A DNA stretch of 36,179 nt. It comes from Pelagibacteraceae bacterium (lineage in GTDB: Bacteria; Pseudomonadota; Alphaproteobacteria; Pelagibacterales; Pelagibacteraceae). The notes beneath the pieces are model-generated. The model did not search any database, was not told the origin of the DNA, and saw only the letters and a list, made by a program, of their open reading frames with translations. The position numbers were made by a program, and so were the translations under genes. Below, piece by piece: positions 26,764 through 35,280 of the stretch; the stretch's first letter is position 1; the number at the start of each line of letters is the position of its first letter. The stretch spans positions 1 to 36,179 of the forward strand of contig VTPE01000003.1 in assembly GCA_008638005.1 (NCBI GenBank), in the 5' to 3' direction.

Positions 26764-27825
26764 ATGACTTTAACTAAACTTTATAATTCAGATTGTCTTC
26801 AACAACTTAAAAAATTGGAAAGTGAGACAGTAGACTTAATATTTGCTGACCCTCCGTACAATTTACAACTTAAAAATCAACTTTCACGTCCGGATAATTC
26901 TAAAGTGAATGCAGTCAATGATTATTGGGATCAATTTAATTCTTTCAAACACTATGATGAATTTACTTACGAATGGTTGTCAGAATGTAAAAGAGTTTTA
27001 AAAAAAAATGGGGCTCTATGGGTTATTGGAAGCTATCATAATATTTTTAGAGTTGGAAAAATACTTCAAGACCTAAATTATTGGATTTTAAATGATGTTA
27101 TTTGGAATAAAAAAAATCCCATGCCAAACTTCAGGGGAACGCGATTAACTAATGCTCATGAAACTTTAATTTGGGCGACCAAATCTGAAAAATCAAAATA
27201 TACTTTTAACTATCATTCTATGAAAACATTTAATGATGATAAGCAACTAAGATCAGATTGGAGTATAGCTATATGTAACGGATCAGAGAGAATTCAAAAT
27301 AATAGTAAAAAAGCACACTCCACTCAAAAACCAGAAGCCCTACTTTACAGGGTCATTATGTGCTCAACAAAAAAAAATGATATTATCTTAGATCCATTTA
27401 TGGGATCTGGTACAACTGGTGCAGTTGCAAAAAAATTAGGTAGAAATTTTATCGGTATTGAAAAAGATAAAAATCACTTCAAGGTTGCAGAACAAAGAAT
27501 TGCTAAAATCAAACAAATTCAAGATAACTTTAATAATCAAATGTCTGACAAAAAAAATGAAAAAAGAATACCTTTTGGGTATCTTGTTGAAACCGGTATA
27601 GTTGAACCAGGGCTAGATTTATTTGATCCTAAAAGAAAATATAAAGCAAAAGTAATGGCAGATGGGTCTATTTACTGTAATAAAATTCAAGGATCGATTC
27701 ACAAAGTTGGTGCAGAAATACAAAATTTACCATCATGTAATGGCTGGTCTTACTGGCATTTTAATATTGAGGGAAAAATTGAACCCATTGATTATTTAAG
27801 AAAAAAAATCAGAGATTCTATCTAA
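26764..27825 (+). CDS. ccrM: CcrM-type adenine DNA methyltransferase (GANTC)
   Basis: Beta-class N6-adenine methyltransferase. The catalytic DPPY is at residues 29-32 (FADPPYNLQL) and the SAM-binding FMGSGTT at 212-218, in the beta-class order. HSTQKPEALL lies before the latter. The C-terminal 90 residues (from about 262, IPFGYLVETG to the end) match the RAMA-type extension of CcrM. The 353-residue length equals that of Caulobacter CcrM to within a few residues. It is a solitary enzyme with no restriction gene nearby, consistent with cell-cycle methylation of GANTC. Its stop interlocks with that of the flavin monooxygenase gene (27822-27825). Confidence 0.95.
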   Translation: MTLTKLYNSDCLQQLKKLESETVDLIFADPPYNLQLKNQLSRPDNSKVNAVNDYWDQFNSFKHYDEFTYEWLSECKRVLKKNGALWVIGSYHNIFRVGKILQDLNYWILNDVIWNKKNPMPNFRGTRLTNAHETLIWATKSEKSKYTFNYHSMKTFNDDKQLRSDWSIAICNGSERIQNNSKKAHSTQKPEALLYRVIMCSTKKNDIILDPFMGSGTTGAVAKKLGRNFIGIEKDKNHFKVAEQRIAKIKQIQDNFNNQMSDKKNEKRIPFGYLVETGIVEPGLDLFDPKRKYKAKVMADGSIYCNKIQGSIHKVGAEIQNLPSCNGWSYWHFNIEGKIEPIDYLRKKIRDSI

Positions 27826-28943
27826 AAATCACTTTTATTCGCATTATAATCAAAAATATAAGAATTGATTGTTTTAGTTAAAAAATGAATTTTGCATATT
27901 ATTTTTATGATCTGATTTCTAATATTTCTAAGCACAAAGCTTGATAAGTGAAATATTATTAAATTATTTTCTGATTTACTAATTACTTTTAAAATTCTTT
28001 TTTGTCTTAACTTGGACAATTTATCAGCACTAACTAAATTTTTGTTAATTAAATTAAATAAATGCATTGAGTCTTCTAACGCCATTGATGCCCCTTGGGC
28101 TCTAGAAGGTATAAAACCATGAGCACTATCTCCGATAAAAATTGATTTGTCATGTCCATAAAAAATTTTATTTAGTTTATAAATTGGCCAAATAACAGTC
28201 TTAGTTGTTTTAAAAATCTCGTGGTGATCCTGCGGAATAATATCTTTGTAATCATTAAAAAAATTTTCAAGAGGGTAATTATAATGATTAATATCTTGTT
28301 TGAGTTCAATTTTTTTTACAAGTGTAAATGATTTATTTAATTTTTTATCAATTGGATATTTAACTAAATGACAGTTTTTACCTAAACAAACATCAATGTG
28401 ATCTTCAATTTCTAAGTTCTTATAAAAACCTCGAATAGCGCTGTAACCTGAATATACTGGCTTAATGTTATTAATTCTTAGCTTCGAAAATATTCCATCA
28501 GCAACTATTATAATATCAAACTCTAATTGATTATTATCCTCTAATATTATTTTTTTTTCATCAAAGCTTACAACTTTTTGTTTTATTATGTTTTTGCTTA
28601 ATGAATATTCATGAATCAAAAATTTTATCAATTCAGATCTATTCAAAGTGATATAGCTCTCATTTTTTAGATAGTTCAAATTCATATCTGAAATTCTACT
28701 TGATGATACCATGTCAAAAAAAGAAATTTTTTTGATCGAACAAAAGTTATCTTTTTGAAAATTTGAAAAATTTAGATGTGATAGAACTTTTTTTCCGTTT
28801 GGGGAAATTTGAATACCGCTAACATTGGTATCTTGAATATTATCTTTTTCAAAAATAGATATATCGAAATCTAACGATTTCTTTAATAAACTGGCAAGTG
28901 CTAAACCCGCAATTCCACATCCAATAATTCCAATTTTTTTCAT
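27822..28943 (-). CDS. FAD-dependent monooxygenase, UbiH / salicylate hydroxylase-like
   Basis: A 373-residue class A flavin monooxygenase. The N-terminal dinucleotide fold has GCGIAGLALA (about residues 8-17). The DG motif reads IIVADGIFSKLR and the FAD-ribityl GD motif FIGDSAHGFIPSRAQGAS. The C-terminal 50 residues are Ile-, Lys- and Asn-rich without clear motifs. Ubiquinone hydroxylases and salicylate-type hydroxylases share all these features, so the substrate cannot be told. It follows mutY with a one-base overlap; no ubiquinone gene is adjacent. Confidence 0.8.
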   Translation of the reverse strand: MKKIGIIGCGIAGLALASLLKKSLDFDISIFEKDNIQDTNVSGIQISPNGKKVLSHLNFSNFQKDNFCSIKKISFFDMVSSSRISDMNLNYLKNESYITLNRSELIKFLIHEYSLSKNIIKQKVVSFDEKKIILEDNNQLEFDIIIVADGIFSKLRINNIKPVYSGYSAIRGFYKNLEIEDHIDVCLGKNCHLVKYPIDKKLNKSFTLVKKIELKQDINHYNYPLENFFNDYKDIIPQDHHEIFKTTKTVIWPIYKLNKIFYGHDKSIFIGDSAHGFIPSRAQGASMALEDSMHLFNLINKNLVSADKLSKLRQKRILKVISKSENNLIIFHLSSFVLRNIRNQIIKIICKIHFLTKTINSYIFDYNANKSDF

Positions 28944-29965
28944 TATAAAAATTTTATTTTAGATAATATCTTTTTTAAAAAACTGGAAACAAATTCTTTT
29001 TTTAATTGATCATTACTATAAAATTTAAACTGATTTAATTTAATCTTTGTAAGGTCTGAAGGTTTTATTTCAACCAGAGTAATATCGGCTTTAAAGTTTG
29101 AAATAAAAATATTAATTTTATGATTAACTGAAAAAGTAAATTTTTTCGAAAATAAAGCCGTTATATTATTCTTAAGTTTTTTTTCTGAAACCTCCAATAA
29201 AGGTACGTTTAAAAATCCATTTAATGGTCCAAATTTAGTCTCAAAATTTAATAAAATTTTTTTTTTAACAATATAAATTAATGCATAAAACTTTCTTACT
29301 TTAATTTTAGTTAAAGATTTTTTTTTAGAATTTTTTTTCAAGCCATTAAAAAATTTACAAGTGAAATTTAAACAACACTGATCACACAAAGGTTTTTTGG
29401 GTCTGCAAATAAGAGCACCCAATTCCATAATGCCTTGCATCAATGAACTTGAATTTTTTTTAACTTTGACTTCATTTAATTTTATTAAAATTTTTTTGTT
29501 ATCTTTAATATTATGTAATCTTGAAAATACTCTTTTTACATTTCCATCAATACCAATCTCACTTTTATCAAAAGCTATAGATAAAATTGCTTTGGCGGTA
29601 TAATCTCCAATCCCAGGAAGATTAATGAGTTTATCGTATGTACTAGGTAAGCGAGAATTATATTTATCAGATATAATTTGTGCTGTTTGTAATAAATTTT
29701 TTGCTCTTCGATAATAACCAAGTCCTTGCCATAACTTATTAATTCTGTCTAATCTAGTTTTGGCTAACAAATCAATTCTAGGTATTTTTTTATAAAAATT
29801 ATTAAAATAAGGGATAACTGTTTTGACTTGTGTTTGCTGTAGCATAAACTCACTAAGTAAAACTTTATAATGTCTATCTGATTGATTTTGATAAGATCTC
29901 CAGGGTAAATCTCTCTTATGTTTTTTATACCAGGCTAAAATTTTATTTGATATTGATGATGACAT
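28943..29965 (-). CDS. mutY: Adenine DNA glycosylase MutY
   Basis: Removes adenine paired with 8-oxoguanine. The 340 residues have the catalytic Glu39 (SEFMLQQTQV) and a helix-hairpin-helix NLPGIGDYTA with Asp140 in GIDGNVKRV. The 4Fe-4S loop is Cys187-X6-Cys194-X2-Cys197-X5-Cys203. The C-terminal NUDIX-like domain that reads 8-oxoG is present but diverged; its Phe-Ser-His recognition loop reads Phe-Ser-Val-Asn-His (278-282), two residues longer. The start is the only canonical one before an upstream in-frame stop. It is 6 bases from the dciA start. Order mutY/dciA-dsbA-smc is conserved in alphaproteobacteria. Confidence 0.95.
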   Translation of the reverse strand: MSSSISNKILAWYKKHKRDLPWRSYQNQSDRHYKVLLSEFMLQQTQVKTVIPYFNNFYKKIPRIDLLAKTRLDRINKLWQGLGYYRRAKNLLQTAQIISDKYNSRLPSTYDKLINLPGIGDYTAKAILSIAFDKSEIGIDGNVKRVFSRLHNIKDNKKILIKLNEVKVKKNSSSLMQGIMELGALICRPKKPLCDQCCLNFTCKFFNGLKKNSKKKSLTKIKVRKFYALIYIVKKKILLNFETKFGPLNGFLNVPLLEVSEKKLKNNITALFSKKFTFSVNHKINIFISNFKADITLVEIKPSDLTKIKLNQFKFYSNDQLKKEFVSSFLKKILSKIKFL

Positions 29966-29971
29966 AAATAA

Positions 29972-30421
29972 ATGAAAAAAAATCGTACTTTTAGTTCACT
30001 AAAACCTATCAGAAGTTTAATACCAGACAATATAAAGAAAATAATTAAAAATACTCCAACTACAGATATTTCTAACTTAAAGCGCTCATGGGAAAAGATA
30101 TTGGGAAAAGAGCTTTCTAATAAGTGCACTCTTTTAAAAGTTCAAAAAAATAACAGTGAAAATTCTTTATTTCTCAAAGTAGATAGATCTGATTTAATTG
30201 ATATTGATTACTCCAGAGATGAAATTGCGGAAAAAATCAATTCATTCCTGGGCTTTAAATATATTTCTAAAATTTTAATAAATCCTCATGATAATAAGAG
30301 TCCACAAGAAACAAAAAAGTCTCTAAATTTAAACAAAAAAATGGAAAATTTGATAGATTCGATACAAGATGAGGATTTAAAAGAAAAGTTAAAAAATTTT
30401 AATAAAAAAAATGAAAAGTAA
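29972..30421 (+). CDS. dciA: DUF721 protein, DciA-like helicase loader
   Basis: A 149-residue protein with the DUF721 core at about residues 10-100 (IKKIIKNTP, LKRSWEKILGKELSNKCTL, LFLKVDRSDLIDIDYSRDEI, KYISKILINP). DciA proteins of this family load the replicative helicase DnaB in bacteria without DnaC. The C-terminal part (about 115-149) is charged and helical. The start is fixed by an in-frame TAA at 29969-29971, immediately before it. It overlaps the dsbA-like gene by 11 bases. Function is inferred from family and neighbourhood. Confidence 0.82.
   Translation: MKKNRTFSSLKPIRSLIPDNIKKIIKNTPTTDISNLKRSWEKILGKELSNKCTLLKVQKNNSENSLFLKVDRSDLIDIDYSRDEIAEKINSFLGFKYISKILINPHDNKSPQETKKSLNLNKKMENLIDSIQDEDLKEKLKNFNKKNEK
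29989..30004. repeat. 16-base palindrome in the first codons of dciA
   Basis: TTTTAGT-TC-ACTAAAA is a perfect inverted repeat with 7-base arms. It lies within codons 6-11 of dciA and 24-39 bases upstream of the mutY start codon on the other strand, where an operator or promoter of mutY would be expected. It may be chance in AT-rich sequence. Confidence 0.3.
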
Positions 30422-30998
30422 ACTCTTTAAATTTATTGCTGTAGCCTTGTTAATTTTTAATACCTCTAATGCAAAAACTGAAGATTTTCCTTATTATGGT
30501 AAATTTAATCCTGAACCAAAAATTATAATTAAAGTTTTTTCCTCATTAACCTGTCCTCACTGCGCTGATTTACATATTAATTATTTGCCTAATATTATAG
30601 AAAAATTTGTAAATTCTGGACAAGCTGCAATAAAATTAATGGATTACCCTTTGGATTTGCCTGCACTAAAAGCGGCTCAAATTGCTAAATGTTTTCCTAA
30701 TGAGACACAACTTAAATATTTAGATGAAATTTATCTAACGCAGTCAGAATGGACTCAGGCAAAAACACTTTCTGATTTACTGAGCAATTTAGAAAAGATT
30801 GCTACAAAACAAGGTTTGGGTGAAGCTGAATTTAAAAAATGCGCAAATGATAAAAAAAGTGAGGATATTGTTTTAAAAAGTCGAATTGACGGGCAATCAA
30901 AATATGAAATTAATTCAACACCAACACTAATAATTAATGAAAAAAAATTTAATGGTACTTTTAATGAGCTTGAGGAGTATCTTAAAAAATTATTATAA
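30411..30998 (+). CDS. DsbA-family thiol-disulphide oxidoreductase
   Basis: A 195-residue periplasmic thioredoxin-fold protein. The signal peptide spans about residues 1-21 (hydrophobic FIAVALLIF, then NTSNA). The redox site is Cys48-Pro-His-Cys51 in SSLTCPHCADL, followed by a helical insertion and the cis-proline loop STPTL (Pro171). Two further Cys (94 and 144) may form a second disulphide. It belongs to the shorter DsbA-like group seen next to smc in alphaproteobacteria. Smc starts 3 bases after it. Confidence 0.9.
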   Translation: MKSKLFKFIAVALLIFNTSNAKTEDFPYYGKFNPEPKIIIKVFSSLTCPHCADLHINYLPNIIEKFVNSGQAAIKLMDYPLDLPALKAAQIAKCFPNETQLKYLDEIYLTQSEWTQAKTLSDLLSNLEKIATKQGLGEAEFKKCANDKKSEDIVLKSRIDGQSKYEINSTPTLIINEKKFNGTFNELEEYLKKLL

Positions 30999-31001
30999 TT
31001 A

Positions 31002-33431
31002 ATGAAATTTAAAGAAATTGAAGTCTCTGGATTTAAATCATTCGCGGATAAAACTCATTTATTCATTGAGCCAGGCTTAACGGGTATTGTAGGGCCAAAT
31101 GGTTGTGGAAAATCAAATGTCGTCGAGGCGCTACGTTGGTGCATGGGTGAAACATCTGCTAAAAGTTTAAGGGGTTCTGGAATGGAGGACGTTATTTTCA
31201 ACGGAACATCTAATCGACCTTCAAAAAATATTTGCGAAGTAACTATTAAAATTGATAACAATGAAGACTCCCCTCAGTTTAAAGGAATTCCGGAGATTGA
31301 GGTTAAAAGAAAACTCGAAAAGGATAAAGGCTCTAAATATTATATAAATGGAAAAGAAGTTAGGGCAAAAGATGTTCAAATACTTTTTGCAGACCTATCA
31401 ACCGGTCCTCACTCTCCATCAATGGTCAGTCAAGGACGAGTAGGTGCACTGATCACCGCCAAACCAACTGATCGAAGAGCCATTCTAGAAGAAGCTGCAG
31501 GAATAGCGGGTCTGCATGCTAGAAGGCACGAGGCTGAACTTAGATTAAATGCTGCAGAGAATAATTTAAAAAAAGCTGATGATCTAATGAAGCAAACCGA
31601 AAACCAACTTAAAAGTTTAGTGAAACAAGCAGAAGAGGCTTCTCGTTACAAAGAAATATCTGATGAAATTAGAAGATATGAAGCAATTACAATTTTTTTA
31701 AATGCTAAAAATGTTGAAGACGAGATAGAAGAAAATAAAGAAAAATTAAATGAATTTGAAGATGAAATTAGTGCTGTAAATATTGAAAAGAATTTTAATG
31801 AAAGTGAAATTGAAAAATTAAAATTAGAAATTACACCGATTATCAATAAATCTAATGAGCTTAATAATAATTTACAAAAACTAAAAATAGAATTTGATCA
31901 AATCAATAAAGATGAGGAAAGAGCTAAATTAGAAATTGAAAAAACAAAAAAAGATATAAAACTTACTTATAACGATATTAGTAGAGAGAAAGAGATTGTA
32001 GCTAATTCAACAAATAACGAAGAGCGATTAAATAAAGAACAAGAAGATATAATTAATATTGAAAAAAATTATTACGATATCGAAAAATCCGCAACTGATG
32101 ATTACAAAGAATCACTTAGTGCCCTAAATAAAGCAAAAGAAAGTCTTAAACTTTTTTTTAATAAGCTTATTCAAATCATCAAAGATAAAGAAGATATTGA
32201 TGAAAATCTAATTCAGAGAGAGTTTGACCAAAATTTTAATGATGTTGAAGACAAACAAGAAAAATACGCATCAAGATTTGGTAAATATGATTTGGTTAAA
32301 CAAGAAGCAAATAAAAGAAAGGAGAGATTAAATAATATTGAAAAAGAAATTAAAAACTGGAGAGATCTTAAAGAAAATTCTTCAAACAAATTAAATGAGC
32401 TGAATGAAAAGGTTAATAATCTTGAAAAAAATCTTGAAGTCGAAGAGGATAAGCCAAGACAAATTGCGGAAAAAAGAGGTTCTTATCTACAGAATATTAA
32501 AAATGTAGAAGAAGATATTTTGATTATCAAATCAGATATTTTGCTTAGAGAAAACAAAGTCAATGAGCTAAACCTGGCTCTAAAAAAAATAAATGAGAGT
32601 ACTCTACAAAAAACAGAGTTTAGGGTTCGGTCACAAACAATTATTGAAGGTTTAAAAGTAAAACTTAAAGAACTTGAACAAAGATCACTTTTAGAATTTA
32701 ATATTGACTTAAAAAGTATACCCGATTTTTCAAAAATTGAAAATTTACAAGACCTCACATTTGAGGATACTCAAAGTCACCTGGAAATCTTAAAAAAACG
32801 AAGAGAAGCAATGGGTGCTGTAAATTTAAGAGCTGATAACGAAACCAAAGAACTTCAAGATAAAATTGATAAAATGATGGAAGACAGAAAAGATCTTGTT
32901 CATGGATTGCAAAAATTAAAATCAAGTATCAATGATCTAAATCAAAAAGGCAGGGAAAGACTTTTGGATGCTTTTGAAAAAGTAAATAGAAAGTTTAACG
33001 ATGTTTATACAAAACTTTTTGCGGGTGGAAATGCAAGATTAGAATTAATTGAGTCTGATGATCCATTAGAAGCAGGCCTAGAACTCCTTGTGAGCCCTCC
33101 TGGAAAAAAACTTCAATCTATTACTCTCTTGTCAGGAGGTGAACAGGCTTTAACAGCTTTGGCATTAATTTTTGCAGTCTTTTTAATTAACCCTGCTCCT
33201 ATATGTGTATTAGATGAGGTTGATGCCCCTCTTGATGATGCTAATGTTACACGTTTCAATACACTGGTTGAAGAACTAACGAGAATAACAAATACAAAAT
33301 TTTTAATTGTCACTCACCATGCTTTAACGATGTCAAAGATGAACAGATTATACGGTGTGACAATGGCGGAAAGAGGAGTTAGCCAACTCGTTGCCGTTAA
33401 TCTTGATAAAGCAGAAGAATTAGTCGCTTAA
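31002..33431 (+). CDS. smc: Chromosome segregation ATPase SMC, short form lacking a hinge
   Basis: Condensin ATPase that organises and helps segregate the chromosome. Both half-heads are intact: Walker A GPNGCGKSN (31-39), Q-loop Gln144 in MVSQGRVG, signature LLSGGEQALTALAL (from 709), and Walker B VLDEVD with Glu739 followed by APLDD. The head sequence is alphaproteobacterial (ALRWCMGETSAKSLRGSGMEDVIFNGTS region). The total is 809 residues against about 1150-1190 for typical SMC. Residues 171-426 contain no glycine. No Cys occurs between 79 and 735, so neither the globular hinge nor a zinc hook is present. The predicted arms are about 200-240 residues each. A hydrophobic stretch LKLFFNKLIQIIK (382-394) lies near the middle. 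The reading frame is unbroken. Confidence 0.95.
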   Translation: MKFKEIEVSGFKSFADKTHLFIEPGLTGIVGPNGCGKSNVVEALRWCMGETSAKSLRGSGMEDVIFNGTSNRPSKNICEVTIKIDNNEDSPQFKGIPEIEVKRKLEKDKGSKYYINGKEVRAKDVQILFADLSTGPHSPSMVSQGRVGALITAKPTDRRAILEEAAGIAGLHARRHEAELRLNAAENNLKKADDLMKQTENQLKSLVKQAEEASRYKEISDEIRRYEAITIFLNAKNVEDEIEENKEKLNEFEDEISAVNIEKNFNESEIEKLKLEITPIINKSNELNNNLQKLKIEFDQINKDEERAKLEIEKTKKDIKLTYNDISREKEIVANSTNNEERLNKEQEDIINIEKNYYDIEKSATDDYKESLSALNKAKESLKLFFNKLIQIIKDKEDIDENLIQREFDQNFNDVEDKQEKYASRFGKYDLVKQEANKRKERLNNIEKEIKNWRDLKENSSNKLNELNEKVNNLEKNLEVEEDKPRQIAEKRGSYLQNIKNVEEDILIIKSDILLRENKVNELNLALKKINESTLQKTEFRVRSQTIIEGLKVKLKELEQRSLLEFNIDLKSIPDFSKIENLQDLTFEDTQSHLEILKKRREAMGAVNLRADNETKELQDKIDKMMEDRKDLVHGLQKLKSSINDLNQKGRERLLDAFEKVNRKFNDVYTKLFAGGNARLELIESDDPLEAGLELLVSPPGKKLQSITLLSGGEQALTALALIFAVFLINPAPICVLDEVDAPLDDANVTRFNTLVEELTRITNTKFLIVTHHALTMSKMNRLYGVTMAERGVSQLVAVNLDKAEELVA

Positions 33432-33438
33432 TTCTTAG

Positions 33439-33711
33439 ATGGAAATTAAAGAAATCAAAGAAAAAGTTAAAAAATTAAAAGACGAATTAAAATCAAAGGA
33501 ACTAAAAAAAGAAGGTTCAAGTTCTATGGGCATTGCTCTTAAAATGGGAACCGAATTTGTTGCTGCTGTTTTTGTCGCAAGTTTTATTGGTTTTCATGTT
33601 GATAAATGGCTACAAACTACGCCAATTTTTATAATAATTTTTTTTATTATCGGATCAGTTGCAGGCATTTTAAATGTTGTGCGCTCTTCTAAAATGATTA
33701 ATAAAGACTAA
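33439..33711 (+). CDS. atpI: ATP synthase protein I (AtpI-like)
   Basis: A 90-residue membrane protein at the head of the F0 genes, 7 bases after smc. The N-terminal 35 residues are charged. Two transmembrane segments follow (about 36-53 and 62-80), with [12 protein letters not shown] between them, typical of the AtpI / AtpZ family. It is thought to help c-ring assembly or ion homeostasis. Identification rests on topology and position. Confidence 0.85.
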   Translation: MEIKEIKEKVKKLKDELKSKELKKEGSSSMGIALKMGTEFVAAVFVASFIGFHVDKWLQTTPIFIIIFFIIGSVAGILNVVRSSKMINKD

Positions 33712-33716
33712 ATTTT

Positions 33717-34445
33717 ATGGCAAATCCAATGCAACAGTTTGAAGTTAAGACTATCGGTCCAAAGATAGTTTTTGGGAACTTTGATGTATCTTTTACTAAT
33801 TCTAGCCTTTTTATGGTTATTACGGTTGCTACTATTTCTATTTTATTTACCCTGGCCACTCAAAAAAAATCACTTGTCCCATCAAGAATACAGTTTTTAT
33901 CCGAAATGACATACGAGTTTGTAGCAAAAATGATATCTGAAACAGCGGGTTCTAAGGCAAGACCTTTTTTTCCTTTTGTTCTAACACTTTTTTTATTTAT
34001 TTTATTTTGCAATATGATTGGAATGATACCCTATTCTTTTACCGTTACGAGCCATATCATTGTAACGTTTGCATTAGCAGCATTTGTATTTATTGGAGTT
34101 ACAATCGTCGGCTTTGCGAAGCATGGCTTAGGTTTTTTAAAACTTTTTGTACCCTCGGGGGCTCCAGCAATATTACTTCCTCTCATAATTATTATTGAGA
34201 TTGTATCTTACCTAAGCAGACCAATAAGTTTATCAGTAAGATTATTTGCAAATATGATGGCAGGACATGCAGTTCTTAAAGTGTTTGGGGGATTTGTAGT
34301 AAGTTTGGGAGTAATAGGTGGTTGGTTACCACTTGGATTTTCAGTTGCATTAACAGGCTTAGAGTTTCTTGTTGCGTTTCTACAAGCTTATGTTTTTGCA
34401 ATACTATCGTGCATCTATTTAAATGATGCATTAAATTTACATTAA
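33717..34445 (+). CDS. atpB: F0F1 ATP synthase subunit a
   Basis: Forms the proton half-channels against the c-ring. The 242 residues contain [15 protein letters not shown], the essential Arg in [14 protein letters not shown], and a C-terminal [16 protein letters not shown] segment. It is polytopic throughout. It starts 5 bases after atpI and ends 20 bases before atpE. Confidence 0.97.
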   Translation: MANPMQQFEVKTIGPKIVFGNFDVSFTNSSLFMVITVATISILFTLATQKKSLVPSRIQFLSEMTYEFVAKMISETAGSKARPFFPFVLTLFLFILFCNMIGMIPYSFTVTSHIIVTFALAAFVFIGVTIVGFAKHGLGFLKLFVPSGAPAILLPLIIIIEIVSYLSRPISLSVRLFANMMAGHAVLKVFGGFVVSLGVIGGWLPLGFSVALTGLEFLVAFLQAYVFAILSCIYLNDALNLH

Positions 34446-34453
34446 CTTTAACA

Positions 34454-34459
34454 AAGGAG
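34454..34459 (+). promoter_or_regulatory. Strong Shine-Dalgarno site of atpE
   Basis: AAGGAG lies 6 bases before the atpE ATG. It is the clearest ribosome-binding site in the window, where most genes are translationally coupled or have none. It fits the need for many c subunits per enzyme. Confidence 0.8.
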
Positions 34460-34465
34460 AAAACA

Positions 34466-34693
34466 ATGGAACTAGAAGCAGCAAAAATGATTGGAGCGGG
34501 ATTAGCATCTTTAGCATTAATTGGTGCAGGTTTGGGTATCGGAAATATTTTCGGTAACTTTTTATCAGCAGCAATAAGAAATCCATCAGCAGCTCAGAAA
34601 CAGTTTCCAAATTTACTATTAGGTTTCGCATTAGCCGAAGCTACTGGGTTATTTGGATTGGTACTTGCGTTCATTATACTTTTTGCATTTTAA
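34466..34693 (+). CDS. atpE: F0F1 ATP synthase subunit c
   Basis: Forms the proton-driven rotor ring. The 75 residues form two membrane helices (about 8-32 and 49-73) around the polar loop IRNPSAAQKQFPN. The first helix has the Gly-rich LIGAGLGIGNIFGN, and the second the proton-carrying Glu58 in FALAEATGLFG. I see no sodium-binding pattern, so a proton ring is likely. Confidence 0.97.
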   Translation: MELEAAKMIGAGLASLALIGAGLGIGNIFGNFLSAAIRNPSAAQKQFPNLLLGFALAEATGLFGLVLAFIILFAF

Positions 34694-34704
34694 TAAAGGT
34701 AATA

Positions 34705-35280
34705 ATGTTTAGAGCGATTATTTTATTCGTGGGACTGTCCACTGCCTCGGCCTTATCTGCCGAAAGTAGTGGCATGCCCCAGTTAGATCCTGGCGTTTGG
34801 GTTCCTCAAATTTTCTGGTTAATCATTACTTTTGGTTTTTTGTATGTTGTAATTTCAAAAGTAGTTTTTCCAAGACTTTCTGAAAGTATAGAACAAAGAA
34901 ATGATTATATCAGTGACCTTTTAGATGAGGCAAAAAAACTCTCTGAGCAGACAGAAAAATTAAATAAAGAATATTCAGAATTTATTGCAAATTCAAAGAA
35001 AGAAGCGCAAGAAATAATTGCTACCGACAGAAAAAAACTTAATTCAGAATTTAATACAAAAAGAGATGAACTTGATACAAAGATCAAAAAGATGACAGAT
35101 GAAGCTGAAAAAGAGATTAATAATTTTAAAAATAACTCTATTAATCAAATCAAAGATATCGCAAATCAAGTTACCTCTGAAATTTTAAATGAGCTATCTA
35201 TTAAAAATTATGTTGATGAGAAAATTATCTCATCCAAAATTGATGAAATAAGCAAAAAAAGAATTGGGGACTTAAACTAA
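34705..35280 (+). CDS. atpF': F0F1 ATP synthase subunit b'
   Basis: Peripheral-stalk subunit, the second b-type chain of alphaproteobacteria and photosynthetic bacteria. The 191 residues begin with a signal-peptide-like stretch (FRAIILFVGLSTASALSA). The membrane helix follows (about 34-53, QIFWLIITFGFLYVVISKVV), then a long coiled coil. PQLDPGVWVPQIFWL is typical of b'. An AAGGT ribosome site precedes the start. The next gene begins at the base after its stop. Confidence 0.92.
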   Translation: MFRAIILFVGLSTASALSAESSGMPQLDPGVWVPQIFWLIITFGFLYVVISKVVFPRLSESIEQRNDYISDLLDEAKKLSEQTEKLNKEYSEFIANSKKEAQEIIATDRKKLNSEFNTKRDELDTKIKKMTDEAEKEINNFKNNSINQIKDIANQVTSEILNELSIKNYVDEKIISSKIDEISKKRIGDLN

